The notes: a model not told the origin generated them from the letters alone. A stretch of 64,000 bases of DNA from Pseudocitrobacter sp913778145 (GCA_035726825.1 JALNTX010000001.1:248001-312000); one strand, 5' to 3'; positions 35,341 to 44,500 are shown, numbered from the stretch's first letter. Translations and numbers: made by a program.

Positions 35341-37803
35341 TTAAACTCCTAACTTCCATGACAGGGTACGTAACAGGTCAGCGAACACCCCGGCGGCCGT
35401 GACATCGTTCCCCGCACCGTAGCCGCGCAGAACCAGCGGCAGCGGTTGATAATAGTGGCTATAGAATGCCAGCGCGTTCTCGCCGTTTTTGACTTTGTAG
35501 AGCGGATCGTTACCGTCAACGGCGTCGATCTTCACGCGGCACACGCCGTCTTCGTCGATGTTACCGACGTAGCGCAGCACTTTGCCTTCATCACGCGCTT
35601 TCGCCACGCGGGCGGAAAAGGCATCATCCAGCTGCGGCAGACGCGCCATAAAGCTTTCGGTATCGCCAGAAGCATCGAAGCTTTCTGGCAGCACCGACTC
35701 TACCACCATATCACTCAATTCCAGGCTACGTCCGGTTTCGCGGGCTAAAATAAGTAGCTTACGCGCCACGTCCATCCCCGAAAGGTCATCGCGCGGGTCG
35801 GGTTCGGTATAGCCCATTTCGCGCGCCACTTTCGTCGCTTCAGAGAAGCTCATGCCCTCATCCAGCTTGCCGAAGATAAACGACAGGGATCCGGAAAGAA
35901 TGCCGGAGAAGCGCTGCAGTTCATCGCCTGCATTAAGCAGGTTTTGCAGGTTTTCAATCACCGGCAGGCCCGCGCCGACGTTAGTGTCATAGAGGAATTT
36001 GCGGCGCGATTTCTCTGCCGCGTGGCGTAGTTGGTGATAGTAATCCATCGACGAGGTGTTCGCCTTTTTGTTCGGCGTGACCACGTGGAAGCCTTCGCGC
36101 AGGAAGTCGGCATACTGATCGGCGACCGCCTGGCTGGAGGTACAGTCGACAATCACCGGATTAAGCAGGTGATACTCTTTCACCAGGCGAATCAGGCGGC
36201 CAAGGTTAAACGGCTCTTTCGCTTCCGCCAGTTCCGCCTGCCAGTTTTCAAGATTCAGGCCGTGTACATTGGTGAGCAGCGCTTTTGAATTCGCCACGCC
36301 GCATACGCGCAGGTCGATATGTTTGTTTTTCAGCCATGCCTGCTGGCGCTTGATTTGCTCCAGCAACGCCCCGCCGACGCCGCCGACGCCGACCACAAAC
36401 ACCTCAATCACCTGATCGGTGTTGAACAGCATCTGGTGCGTAACGCGCACGCCGGTGGTGGCATCGTCGTTGCTGACTACCACGGAAATCGAGCGCTCAG
36501 ACGAGCCCTGGGCAATCGCCACGATATTGATATTGGCGCGCGCCAGCGCGGCAAAGAATTTCGCCGAGATCCCGCGCAGAGTGCGCATCCCGTCGCCGAC
36601 CACAGAGATAATCGCCAGACGTTCCATAATCGCCAGCGGCTCCAGTAGCCCTTCTTTCAGCTCCAGATAGAACTCATCTTCCATCGCCTTCTTCGCCCGC
36701 GCGCAGTCGCTTTGCGGCACGCAGAAGCTAATGCTGTATTCAGACGAAGACTGCGTAATCAGCACCACGGAGATACCCGCGCGCGACATGGTGGCGAACA
36801 CGCGCGCCGCCATGCCTACCATGCCCTTCATGCCGGGGCCGGAGACGCTGAACATCGCCATGTTATTGAGGTTAGAAATGCCTTTCACCGGTAAATCATC
36901 TTCTGCGCTGCTGCCGCCAATCAGCGTACCTGGCGCTTGTGGGTTTCCGGTATTTTTAATCAGGCAAGGGATCTGGAACTGAGCGATGGGGGCAATGGTA
37001 CGAGGGTGAAGGACTTTCGCGCCGAAATAGGAGAGTTCCATGGCCTCCTGATACGACATACTCTTCAGCAGGCGGGCATCTGGCACCTGTCTCGGGTCGC
37101 AGGTATACACACCGTCGACATCGGTCCAGATTTCACAACAGTCGGCGCGCAGACAGGCAGCCAGCACGGCGGCCGAGTAATCAGAGCCATTACGCCCCAA
37201 CACAACCAGTTCGCCCTTCTCATTGCCCGCGGTGAACCCGGCCATCAGGATCATATGGTCAGCCGGGATCTGGCTGGCGGCGATGCGGCGGGTGGATTCG
37301 GCGATATCCACGGTAGATTCGAGGTAATGGCCCGTCGCCAGCAGTTTTTCGACCGGATCGATAACCGTCACGTTATGGCCGCGAGCACGCAGCAGCCCCG
37401 CCATGATGGCGATAGAGAGTTTTTCGCCACGGCAAATCAGTCCGGCGTTAACGCCGTCCGGGCACTGACCCAGCAGGCTGATACCATGCAGAATGTGTTT
37501 GATTTGGGCAAATTCGCTGTCGACCGTTTGTTTCAGTTCAACCAGCGGGAACCCCGGCTGGGCCGCAGCAAGGCCCTGAAGAAGTTCGGAAAAAATGCGT
37601 TCAGCGTCGTCGATATTGGAGAGGGCATCCACCCCGCCGATGGTTTTTTCGATCATCGCCACCAGGTGGTTGGTAATTTTCGCCGGGGCAGAGAGCACGG
37701 TCGCTACCTGCCCCTGCCTGGCGTTACTCTCCAGGATATCGGCAACACGCAGAAAACGTTCTGCATTTGCCACTGATGTACCGCCGAACTTCAAGACTCG
37801 CAT
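35341..37803 (-). CDS. thrA: Bifunctional aspartokinase I / homoserine dehydrogenase I
   Basis: 820 aa from the ATG at 37803 (E. coli length); the 14 extra in-frame codons upstream are leader/attenuator sequence. Catalyses the first and third steps of the threonine branch. The N-terminal aspartokinase begins KFGGTSVANAERF. Central ACT domains (about 320-450) mediate threonine feedback inhibition. The C-terminal homoserine dehydrogenase has the GVGGVGGALLEQ nucleotide loop and catalytic motifs in PNKKANTSSMDYY and GYTEPDPRDDLSGMD. First structural gene after the attenuator. Confidence 0.99.
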   Translation of the reverse strand: MRVLKFGGTSVANAERFLRVADILESNARQGQVATVLSAPAKITNHLVAMIEKTIGGVDALSNIDDAERIFSELLQGLAAAQPGFPLVELKQTVDSEFAQIKHILHGISLLGQCPDGVNAGLICRGEKLSIAIMAGLLRARGHNVTVIDPVEKLLATGHYLESTVDIAESTRRIAASQIPADHMILMAGFTAGNEKGELVVLGRNGSDYSAAVLAACLRADCCEIWTDVDGVYTCDPRQVPDARLLKSMSYQEAMELSYFGAKVLHPRTIAPIAQFQIPCLIKNTGNPQAPGTLIGGSSAEDDLPVKGISNLNNMAMFSVSGPGMKGMVGMAARVFATMSRAGISVVLITQSSSEYSISFCVPQSDCARAKKAMEDEFYLELKEGLLEPLAIMERLAIISVVGDGMRTLRGISAKFFAALARANINIVAIAQGSSERSISVVVSNDDATTGVRVTHQMLFNTDQVIEVFVVGVGGVGGALLEQIKRQQAWLKNKHIDLRVCGVANSKALLTNVHGLNLENWQAELAEAKEPFNLGRLIRLVKEYHLLNPVIVDCTSSQAVADQYADFLREGFHVVTPNKKANTSSMDYYHQLRHAAEKSRRKFLYDTNVGAGLPVIENLQNLLNAGDELQRFSGILSGSLSFIFGKLDEGMSFSEATKVAREMGYTEPDPRDDLSGMDVARKLLILARETGRSLELSDMVVESVLPESFDASGDTESFMARLPQLDDAFSARVAKARDEGKVLRYVGNIDEDGVCRVKIDAVDGNDPLYKVKNGENALAFYSHYYQPLPLVLRGYGAGNDVTAAGVFADLLRTLSWKLGV

Positions 37804-37830
37804 GGTTGTTACCTCGTTACCTTTGGTCGA

Positions 37831-37867
37831 AAAAAAAGCCCGCACTGTTTAGGTGCGGGCTTTTTTC
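37831..37867 (-). promoter_or_regulatory. thr operon attenuator
   Basis: Stem AGCCCGCACtg...aggTGCGGGCT flanked by A and T runs, between thrL and thrA. It is the Thr/Ile-responsive transcription terminator: when charged tRNA-Thr or tRNA-Ile is short, ribosomes stall on thrL and the terminator does not form. Confidence 0.95.
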
Positions 37868-37884
37868 TGTGTTTCCTGTACGCG

Positions 37885-37953
37885 TCAGCCCGCACCGTTA
37901 CCTGTGGTAATAGTGGTGGTTGTGGTGATGATAATCATGCTGATGCGAATCAT
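37885..37953 (-). CDS. thrL: thr operon leader peptide
   Basis: 22-codon leader, too short for ordinary ORF calls. It starts after AACATCC, as in E. coli, and ends TTGNGAG then TGA. It holds seven Thr and six Ile codons: an Ile-Ile-Ile run, then five consecutive Thr, then Ile-Thr-Thr. E. coli thrL has 21 residues and starts MKRIS; here the N-terminus is MIRISM, with a second in-frame Met at position 6. The regulatory codons and the downstream attenuator are intact. Confidence 0.93.
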   Translation of the reverse strand: MIRISMIIITTTTTITTGNGAG

Positions 37954-38005
37954 GGATGTTGTGTGCTCTGTTATTTTTACGCTGTCTGTGCGCTATACCT
38001 CTATT

Positions 38006-38033
38006 GGTTAAAGTATCTGCCCGCTTAAGTCAA
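38006..38033 (-). promoter_or_regulatory. thr operon promoter
   Basis: Minus strand TTGACT (-35, 38028-38033), a 16-nt spacer and TTAACC (-10, 38006-38011), closely similar to the E. coli thrL promoter region. The rest of 38034-38166 is AT-rich with no gene seen. Confidence 0.7.
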
Positions 38034-38166
38034 CGAATTTTTAAGTTCGTCACGTTTCGCAACCACTGCACATCACGCCAATGACGCGGGAATTTTTAAC
38101 CATATAGTCCAACATCGTCGCAACAAAGCAGACCTTTGAACCAGAAAACAAAAAACTAACAGAATT

Positions 38167-38853
38167 TTACTCTGTGAGTTTTTTTTCAATATCATGCAGC
38201 AAACGGTGCAACATTGCCGTATCGCGCTGTTCAAGTAAGCCGATTCGTTGTTGCAGCCAGTCAGCCAGTTTTACATCATCGGCGACCTCCAGTTGAGTGA
38301 GCAGCGCGGCGATGCGTTCGCGTAATGCCTGCAGCTGATTTTCACCTCCCGGGGGTGCCGATTGCGGTGCATTCTGCATCAGGGAAGAGAGCTGATAGCA
38401 GTAAACCATTACCGCCTGGCCGAGATTCAGGGACGGATAATCCGCCACCATCGGCACACCGGTCAGCACGTCTGCCAGCGCCAGTTCGTCGTTGGTCAGC
38501 CCGGAATCTTCACGGCCAAACACCAGCGCGGCATGCCCCATCCACTGCGCTTTTTCCGCAAGCATCGGCAAAAGCTCCTGCGGCGTCGCGTAGTAATGGA
38601 ACTTTGCACGGCTGCGTGCGGTCGTAGCGACAGTAAAATCAACGTCATGCAGCGCATCGGCGAGAGTGGCATAAGAGGTGATGTTATCAATGATATCGCC
38701 TGAACCATGTGCAACCCAGCGGGTCGCGGGCGCCAGGTGGGCCTCGCTGTCAACGATACGCAGGTCGCTAAATCCCATGGTTTTCATGGCCCTGGCGGCG
38801 GCGCCGATATTTTCAGCTCTTGCTGGTGAAACCAGCACTATCGATAAGCGCAT
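38167..38853 (-). CDS. yjtD: YjtD, SpoU/TrmJ-type RNA methyltransferase
   Basis: 228 aa, E. coli YjtD length. SPOUT-fold SAM-dependent methyltransferase of the TrmJ type (2'-O-ribose). Motif 1 is AENIGAAARAMKTMG (13-27). Motif 2 is ALVFGREDSGLTNDELALAD. Motif 3, in the knot, is YPSLNLGQAVMVYCYQL. The C-terminal helical extension (about 175-228) resembles TrmJ. The specific RNA target of this paralogue is not established; TrmJ itself methylates position 32 of tRNAs. Confidence 0.93.
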   Translation of the reverse strand: MRLSIVLVSPARAENIGAAARAMKTMGFSDLRIVDSEAHLAPATRWVAHGSGDIIDNITSYATLADALHDVDFTVATTARSRAKFHYYATPQELLPMLAEKAQWMGHAALVFGREDSGLTNDELALADVLTGVPMVADYPSLNLGQAVMVYCYQLSSLMQNAPQSAPPGGENQLQALRERIAALLTQLEVADDVKLADWLQQRIGLLEQRDTAMLHRLLHDIEKKLTE

Positions 38854-39489
38854 TTAAAGTTCTCTTTCTTACGGGCGACGCGGCAAAAATGTGATGTAGT
38901 TCAACATATTGCGCAGCGCGAATTTACAAAATTGCAACAAAAATCACTGAAATGATGTTTCATAACATATAAAAGATATTAAACTATTTAAGACAGAAAC
39001 TATGTGCTTTAATGTTAACAGAGCTTATATATCCCTATGTTTATAAATAGTATTTTCGTGCCTTTTGGATCATCTTCATTGGATTCAACGCCTTTATCAG
39101 TTAATCTACGCAACTAATTGAGTTGTGGAAAAAATGTGACAAGCGTTAGCATTTAGCAGCGATGATTTCACCAAACTGTTAACGTGCTACAATTGAACTT
39201 GATATATGTCAACGAAGCGTAGGTTTATTGGCTGTCTGGCCCCTCTTAGCCTGTTATGTTGCTGTTAAAATGGTTAGGATGACAACCGTTTTTGACACTG
39301 TCGGGTCCAGAGGGAAAGTGCCCACGACCAAGCTAATGATGTTGTTGACGTTGATGGAAAGTGCATCAAGAACGCAATTACGTACTTTAGTCATGTTACG
39401 CCGGTGATGTTAATTTACGACATGCATCAGGCAGGTCAGGGACTTTTGTACTTCCTGTTTCGATTTAGTTGGCAATTTAGGTAGCAAAC
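38854..39489. other. Long arcA upstream region
   Basis: 636 bp between divergent yjtD and arcA. It holds the yjtD promoter on the left, an AT-rich stretch (38930-39060), then the multi-promoter leader of arcA, which also encodes yjjY on the opposite strand (39254-39394). The segment just before arcA (39395-39489) carries the ribosome binding site AGGTAGCAAAC. I see no other gene. Confidence 0.6.
39254..39394 (-). CDS. yjjY: YjjY, conserved 46-residue ORF antisense to the arcA leader
   Basis: ATG at 39394 through TAA at 39254 gives 46 codons that match E. coli YjjY almost residue for residue as I remember it (starts MTKVRNCVLDALS, ends ILTILTAT). No obvious domain: the N-terminal third is polar and the C-terminal VVILTILTA is hydrophobic. 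It lies wholly inside the arcA 5' leader on the other strand. Conservation may therefore reflect the arcA leader rather than a protein; expression is unproven. Confidence 0.65.
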   Translation of the reverse strand: MTKVRNCVLDALSINVNNIISLVVGTFPLDPTVSKTVVILTILTAT

Positions 39490-40206
39490 ATGCAGACCCC
39501 GCACATTCTTATCGTTGAAGACGAGTTGGTAACACGCAACACGTTAAAAAGTATTTTCGAAGCAGAAGGCTACGATGTTTTCGAAGCGACCGATGGCGCG
39601 GAAATGCATCAGATCCTCTCTGAAAATGATATCAACCTGGTGATCATGGATATCAACCTGCCAGGGAAAAACGGCCTTCTGCTGGCACGCGAACTGCGCG
39701 AGCAAGCAAACGTAGCGCTGATGTTCCTGACCGGGCGCGACAATGAAGTCGACAAAATCCTCGGCCTGGAAATCGGTGCTGACGATTACATCACCAAACC
39801 GTTCAACCCGCGTGAACTGACCATCCGTGCGCGTAACCTGCTTTCTCGTACCATGAACCTGGGTACCGTGAGCGAAGAACGTCGCAGCGTGGAAAGCTAC
39901 AAGTTCAACGGTTGGGAACTGGATATCAACAGCCGTTCTCTGGTGAGCCCTAACGGTGAGCAGTATAAACTGCCGCGTAGCGAATTCCGCGCGATGCTGC
40001 ACTTCTGCGAAAACCCAGGCAAAATTCAGTCTCGTGCTGAACTGCTGAAGAAAATGACCGGTCGCGAGCTGAAGCCGCATGACCGTACCGTTGACGTGAC
40101 CATTCGTCGTATTCGTAAACATTTCGAATCTACGCCGGACACGCCGGAAATCATTGCCACCATTCATGGTGAAGGTTACCGCTTCTGCGGCGAACTGCAG
40201 GAATAA
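39490..40206 (+). CDS. arcA: ArcA, aerobic respiration control response regulator
   Basis: 238 aa, E. coli length. OmpR/PhoB-family regulator phosphorylated by ArcB under low oxygen; represses TCA-cycle and aerobic genes. The receiver domain 1-120 has the acidic pair Glu10/Asp11, the phospho-acceptor Asp54 (VIMDINLPG), Thr/Ser and Lys in KPFNPREL. The winged HTH is at about 135-235 (RTVDVTIRRIRKHFE recognition helix). Monocistronic. Confidence 0.99.
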   Translation: MQTPHILIVEDELVTRNTLKSIFEAEGYDVFEATDGAEMHQILSENDINLVIMDINLPGKNGLLLARELREQANVALMFLTGRDNEVDKILGLEIGADDYITKPFNPRELTIRARNLLSRTMNLGTVSEERRSVESYKFNGWELDINSRSLVSPNGEQYKLPRSEFRAMLHFCENPGKIQSRAELLKKMTGRELKPHDRTVDVTIRRIRKHFESTPDTPEIIATIHGEGYRFCGELQE

Positions 40207-40209
40207 TTA

Positions 40210-40240
40210 AAAACGGCGCGTTAAGCGCCGTTTTCGTTTC
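40210..40240 (+). terminator. arcA terminator
   Basis: AAAACGGCGC/GCGCCGTTTT stem followed by CGTTTC, 4 bp after the arcA stop. Confidence 0.85.
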
Positions 40241-40253
40241 TGTCGGTTATCCA

Positions 40254-40291
40254 GATGTTGCCCGGTGGCGCTTCGCTTACCGGGCCTACAA
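40254..40291. repeat. REP unit between arcA and creD
   Basis: GATGTTGCCCGGTGGCGCTTCGC...ACCGGGCCTACAAAG palindrome between convergent arcA and creD. Confidence 0.8.
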
Positions 40292-40295
40292 AGCC

Positions 40296-41651
40296 CTATT
40301 TCCAGATTCGTAACTCATCCCTTTCCGGCAGCGGCAGCTTCGGCGCTTTTGGCAACCCCAGCGCATACCAGTCGAGATTGCGCGTCAGGAACATCACGCC
40401 GCACAGGGCTATCAACAGTACACCCGTCCCTAACAACAACGAACTCTCTTCTGAACGCAGAAGCCCCCACATCACGCCATCCAGCACCAGCAACGCCAGC
40501 GTAAACAACGCGCTGCTGCGCCAGCTCTTCAGCACTGCCTGCAAATACACGCCGTTCATCAGCGCGCCGACCAGGCTTGCGGTGACCCATGCTGCGGTAA
40601 AGGCGATATGCTCCGACAGCGCCAACAGCAAAAAGTAGAACATCACTAATGACAATCCCACCAGCAGATACTGCATAGGGTGCATGCGCCGCCCGGTGAG
40701 CGTTTCAAAAACAAAGAAGGCCGTGAAGGTCAAGGCGATCAGCAATAGCGCGTATTTGGTCGCACGGTCGGTCAGCTGATAGTGATCGGCAGGCGTCGCA
40801 ACGGCAACGTTGAATGAGGGCAGCTCTGGCGAGGAGAATTTACCAGCATCCGCAAACCGCTCACCCAGATTGTTGGCAAACCAGCTGCTCTGCCAGCGCG
40901 CCTGAAAGCCCGACGGGCTAACTTCCCGCGTTATGGGCAGAAAATCGCCGATAAAGTTCGGATGCGGCCAGTTACTGTTGAGAACCAGCTCGCTGTTTCG
41001 CCCAAGAGGGACAACGGAAAAATTGCCGGTGCCGCTCAGTACCAGCGAGAAATCGAGGTTAAATTTCTTCTGCGTAAAGGGAAGATTCGGCAACTGAACG
41101 TGTAACCCTTGCGTCGCGCTGGCAATGCCGGTGCCAGGCTCCACCTGCAACGGCGTGCCGTCCAGGCCTGGGGCATTCACCACGCCAATGCCGCGCGCGT
41201 CGCCCACGGCCATCACCATAAAGGGTTTTCCTAACGTGATATTGTCGCGATTGAGCGCCTCCAGCCGCGAAGTATCAAATTCGGCCTTAATATTGACGTC
41301 CGTCTTCCACACCTGCCCTTCATAAATCCCCACTTTGCGCGGTTCGACGTTCTGATTGCCCTCCACCATCAACGATTCCGGCAGCCAAAAATGAATAAAC
41401 GTGCGCTTATGCGAGACCTCGTGATTATTATCCAGCGTGCTATACACTTCCGTGACCGGAATGGCGATCAGCGGCCCCACCAGCTTTTGCGGCCCGCTGG
41501 TGCTTTGGCCGATAGCCTCTTCTACCATGCTGCGGTAATCCGCACGTTCAACAATCAACCCTCTGATCACCATCAGCGGGATTAACAGCAGCAGCATTGT
41601 GCCTACGAGGGTAACGATTTTTACCGCCAGCGGTGATTTTGATTTCGACAT
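40296..41651 (-). CDS. creD: CreD, inner-membrane protein of the CreBC regulon
   Basis: 451 aa (E. coli 450). One N-terminal membrane helix (about 8-30), a large periplasmic region (about 35-300) and five to six C-terminal helices (about 300-430). Strongly induced by phosphorylated CreB; affects colicin E2 tolerance and, in some species, beta-lactam response. Biochemical role unknown. Its promoter carries a CreB box (41713-41728) inside the end of creC. RBS AAAGGAGAAGGCT upstream of the ATG. Confidence 0.96.
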   Translation of the reverse strand: MSKSKSPLAVKIVTLVGTMLLLLIPLMVIRGLIVERADYRSMVEEAIGQSTSGPQKLVGPLIAIPVTEVYSTLDNNHEVSHKRTFIHFWLPESLMVEGNQNVEPRKVGIYEGQVWKTDVNIKAEFDTSRLEALNRDNITLGKPFMVMAVGDARGIGVVNAPGLDGTPLQVEPGTGIASATQGLHVQLPNLPFTQKKFNLDFSLVLSGTGNFSVVPLGRNSELVLNSNWPHPNFIGDFLPITREVSPSGFQARWQSSWFANNLGERFADAGKFSSPELPSFNVAVATPADHYQLTDRATKYALLLIALTFTAFFVFETLTGRRMHPMQYLLVGLSLVMFYFLLLALSEHIAFTAAWVTASLVGALMNGVYLQAVLKSWRSSALFTLALLVLDGVMWGLLRSEESSLLLGTGVLLIALCGVMFLTRNLDWYALGLPKAPKLPLPERDELRIWK

Positions 41652-41708
41652 AGCCTTCTCCTTTGCAATGGCAGCAGACTAAACGGGCTATGTGCGCTGA
41701 ATTTGAAG

Positions 41709-43133
41709 TTATGTGAAGTGACGGTGAAGTATGAGCGTGGCTTCCACGCCGCCCTGCTCACGGTTACGTAGCCGGACCTCTCCCTGATGCAGACGCGCGA
41801 CTTCGCTGACAAACGCCAGCCCCAGGCCACTGCTTTTATGACCGTTGGCGCGCGGCAGTGAATAGAAACGCTCGAAAATGCGCGGCAGGGCAAAATCAGG
41901 AATACCGCTGCCGCTATCGATAACGTTCAGCAATACACTGTCACCCTGCTCTTCGGCGCAAAGGATGATGCGCCCCTGCTCCGGCGTAAAGTCGATGGCG
42001 TTATCCAGCAGATTACCCAGCGCCTGCATCAGCAGGGCTTCATCCGCTTTCACGCACAGGGTTTTCGGCACGACATGCAGCGAAATCTGTTTCGCCGCCA
42101 GCGTGACGCTACGCGATTCCTGTAACTGATTGAATAACATCGCCACCGGTACCGGGGAGAGTGTAATCTCCTGGCGATTCTCCAGCCGCGCCTGCCGCAG
42201 CAGCGTTTCCACCAGCGCCTGCATGCGCGCATTCTGCTGAAGAATGTTGTCCGTAAAGCGCGCCACCACGTCCGGCGGCGGCCCCTCGCGTAAGATTTCC
42301 GCAGCACCGCGAATCGCCGCCAGCGGGCTTTTGAGCTCGTGCGTCAGGGCATAAACGTACTGCTCAATATAATTTTTGCCTTCCAGCTTCACGCGCATAC
42401 TTTCCAGCGCCTGCGCCAGTTTACGCAGTTCGCTGCTGCCCAGTTCCGGTAACGGGACGGGCTGTTCAAGCGTCACCGAATCGGCGTAGTGCACCAGTTT
42501 ACCGATAGAGCGGTTGATCCACAGAATCACGCCGCCGCCAATCAGCAGCGCGATGCCCAGCAGTGCGCCCGCCGCCCATAGCATGCGGTGCTCGCTGCGC
42601 TTAATCACCGGCGCGATGGCAGCGTTAGGTTTGCCGACGCTGAGCACGCCGATGATCCGACCCTGATCAACAATCGGCGCGGCGACGTACATCACCGTGC
42701 TTTCGGGATCGCTGGGATCCTGCACAGTGCTTCGCGCGCCGTATTCGCCACGCAGCGTAAGCCAGACGTCGTTCCAGCGGGAGTAGTCCTGCCCGACGGC
42801 AATGTTGGCCGAGTCATAAACCACCCGCCCCTGTGCATCGGTCATGTAGACGTGATATTCATTGCGGACTTTATGGATACCGCCGATATTGGCGCGGAAC
42901 GGTTGCGTACTCAGCTGGCGAAAAGCCTGCGCCAGCTTGCCCTGCGCCGGGTTCCCCGCCAGCATGTCGTCACGCGCCAGCGCCGCCAGCAGCGTCGCGG
43001 TGTCAATCAGCGTGCCTTCCGTCGCACGCCGTACGCCGGGTTTGATCTCCTGTACGAAGATCGACAACACAAACCAGCCCGCCACCGCCACGCTCAAGAA
43101 GTAGCCCAGCAGCACGCGCATGCCGATGCGCAT
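41709..43133 (-). CDS. creC: CreC sensor histidine kinase
   Basis: 474 aa, E. coli length. Membrane kinase of the carbon-source-responsive CreBC system. TM1 about 6-27, a periplasmic sensor to about 180, TM2 about 185-207, a HAMP-like linker, then the DHp domain with phospho-acceptor His265 (YALTHELKSPLAAIRGAAE). The ATPase domain has N-box GNLLDNAIDFTPE, G1 DSGSGI and G2 GLGLAFV. Its start overlaps the creB stop at 43133. The 3' end encodes a CreB box. Confidence 0.98.
   Translation of the reverse strand: MRIGMRVLLGYFLSVAVAGWFVLSIFVQEIKPGVRRATEGTLIDTATLLAALARDDMLAGNPAQGKLAQAFRQLSTQPFRANIGGIHKVRNEYHVYMTDAQGRVVYDSANIAVGQDYSRWNDVWLTLRGEYGARSTVQDPSDPESTVMYVAAPIVDQGRIIGVLSVGKPNAAIAPVIKRSEHRMLWAAGALLGIALLIGGGVILWINRSIGKLVHYADSVTLEQPVPLPELGSSELRKLAQALESMRVKLEGKNYIEQYVYALTHELKSPLAAIRGAAEILREGPPPDVVARFTDNILQQNARMQALVETLLRQARLENRQEITLSPVPVAMLFNQLQESRSVTLAAKQISLHVVPKTLCVKADEALLMQALGNLLDNAIDFTPEQGRIILCAEEQGDSVLLNVIDSGSGIPDFALPRIFERFYSLPRANGHKSSGLGLAFVSEVARLHQGEVRLRNREQGGVEATLILHRHFT
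41713..41728 (-). promoter_or_regulatory. CreB box (cre-tag) for creD
   Basis: Minus strand TTCACCGTCACTTCAC is a perfect TTCAC-N6-TTCAC direct repeat, the recognition site of phospho-CreB, 61 bp upstream of the creD start. It is encoded by the last codons of creC (LHRHFT). Confidence 0.88.
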
Positions 43134-43822
43134 CAGGCTTTCACCAGGCTATAGCCGAGGCCGCGATGGGTATTAATAGGCTGCCGCGATGGGTCAATCA
43201 CGCGCAGCTTGGCACGCAGGGTTTTGATGTGTGTGTCTACGGTGCGATCGAAGCTTTCCGCCGCATCGCCCCAGACGATATCCATCAGTTGTTGGCGCGA
43301 ATAGACCCGCCCCGGCGACAGCAGCAGCGTTTTCAGCAGCAGAAATTCGTAGCGCGTCAGCAATAGCGGCTGGCCGCACCAGCTCACCTGCGCGGCGAGT
43401 TCATCAAGAAGAAAATCACCGACGCGCACCTGTGCAGGTGGTGTGGAAAACTTTTGCAGACGCCGCAAAATCGTGCGCACGCGGGCGCAGACTTCACGCG
43501 GCGAAAACGGCTTGGCGACGTAGTCATCCGCGCCGATTTCCAGCCCCAGCAGTTTGTCCACTTCGTCGCTGCGCGCGGTGAGAAACAACACCGGCAGCGC
43601 CGCGTGGCGCGCCAGCAGCTGGCGGCATAATTCGAAACCGCTGATATCCGGCAGACCGACATCGAGAATAGCCAGGTCGGGCAAACGGTGCCGCGCTTCT
43701 TCAAGCGCGGGCAGGCCGCGCTCAAACGCCCGGACGGTAAATCCCTCTTGTTGAAGCATATAGATAAGCGTGTCCGCGATGCTTATCTCATCTTCCACCA
43801 GCCAGATCAGCGGTTGTTCCAT
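43133..43822 (-). CDS. creB: CreB response regulator
   Basis: 229 aa, E. coli length. OmpR/PhoB-family regulator. The receiver domain has the acidic pair Glu10/Asp11, Asp54 (AILDVGLPD) and Lys in KPFSPREV. The C-terminal winged HTH contains RTVDTHIKTLRAKLR. Activates genes with TTCAC-N6-TTCAC tags, including creD. Between creA (12 bp upstream) and creC (overlapping). Confidence 0.98.
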   Translation of the reverse strand: MEQPLIWLVEDEISIADTLIYMLQQEGFTVRAFERGLPALEEARHRLPDLAILDVGLPDISGFELCRQLLARHAALPVLFLTARSDEVDKLLGLEIGADDYVAKPFSPREVCARVRTILRRLQKFSTPPAQVRVGDFLLDELAAQVSWCGQPLLLTRYEFLLLKTLLLSPGRVYSRQQLMDIVWGDAAESFDRTVDTHIKTLRAKLRVIDPSRQPINTHRGLGYSLVKA

Positions 43823-43834
43823 ACACGTTCCTTG

Positions 43835-44308
43835 TTATTTGCCCCACGGCATAATGGGCACCGCGCTAATGGCGTTTTTCGGCGAGCCATCGACCACTTT
43901 ATCGGAATAGGTCAGATACACCAGCGCGTTACGTTTGCTGTCGTAGAAGCGTACAACCTGTAGCTTTTTAAAGACTAAAGAAGTCCGTTTCTGGAATACC
44001 ACTTCACCCTGCGATTTGCCGTTTTTGATCTTATCGGAGAGTGTTATCGGCCCCACTTGCTGGCAGGAAATCGCCGCATCGGAGGTATCTTCCGCCAGAC
44101 CTAAGCCACCCTTGATGCCACCGGTTTTCGCCCGGCTGATATAGCAGGTAACGTTGGTGATATCGGGATCGTCGAAGGCTTCGACCACAATTTTATGGTC
44201 CGGGCCAAACATTTTGAAAACAGTATCGACCGAGCCAATTTGTTCCGCGTGGGCGCTAAAACCGCAGACGCTCAGCACCAGCCCAGCCATTAATTTCTTG
44301 TATTTCAT
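43835..44308 (-). CDS. creA: CreA, conserved periplasmic protein
   Basis: 157 aa, E. coli length. Signal peptide about 1-21 (GLVLSVCGFSAHA|EQ). The mature CreA-family domain includes EQIGSVDTVFKMFGPDHKIVVEAFDDPDI and a pair of cysteines (VTCYISR, AISCQQVG) that could form a disulfide. Unknown function. First gene of creABCD. Confidence 0.95.
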   Translation of the reverse strand: MKYKKLMAGLVLSVCGFSAHAEQIGSVDTVFKMFGPDHKIVVEAFDDPDITNVTCYISRAKTGGIKGGLGLAEDTSDAAISCQQVGPITLSDKIKNGKSQGEVVFQKRTSLVFKKLQVVRFYDSKRNALVYLTYSDKVVDGSPKNAISAVPIMPWGK

Positions 44309-44494
44309 ATTGTTACCATTCCTGACGATTCGATTGAGTGATTATTCAACATTTCAACTATAAACTATTGAAAGATCACAACTTTACAAATATTACACCG
44401 TCACCCAATGTAAAAGCGCATGAATGCACAAAAAAAACACTGAATGCTAAAACATCAAAAAATGCTATTATCCGCTACCTTAGTATCAGGCACC

Positions 44495-44500
44495 TATAAT
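44495..44500 (+). promoter_or_regulatory. -10 element of the rob promoter
   Basis: Perfect TATAAT 21 bp before the rob start; the -35 region is weak. The 212-bp creA-rob gap is otherwise AT-rich with no gene. Confidence 0.55.
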
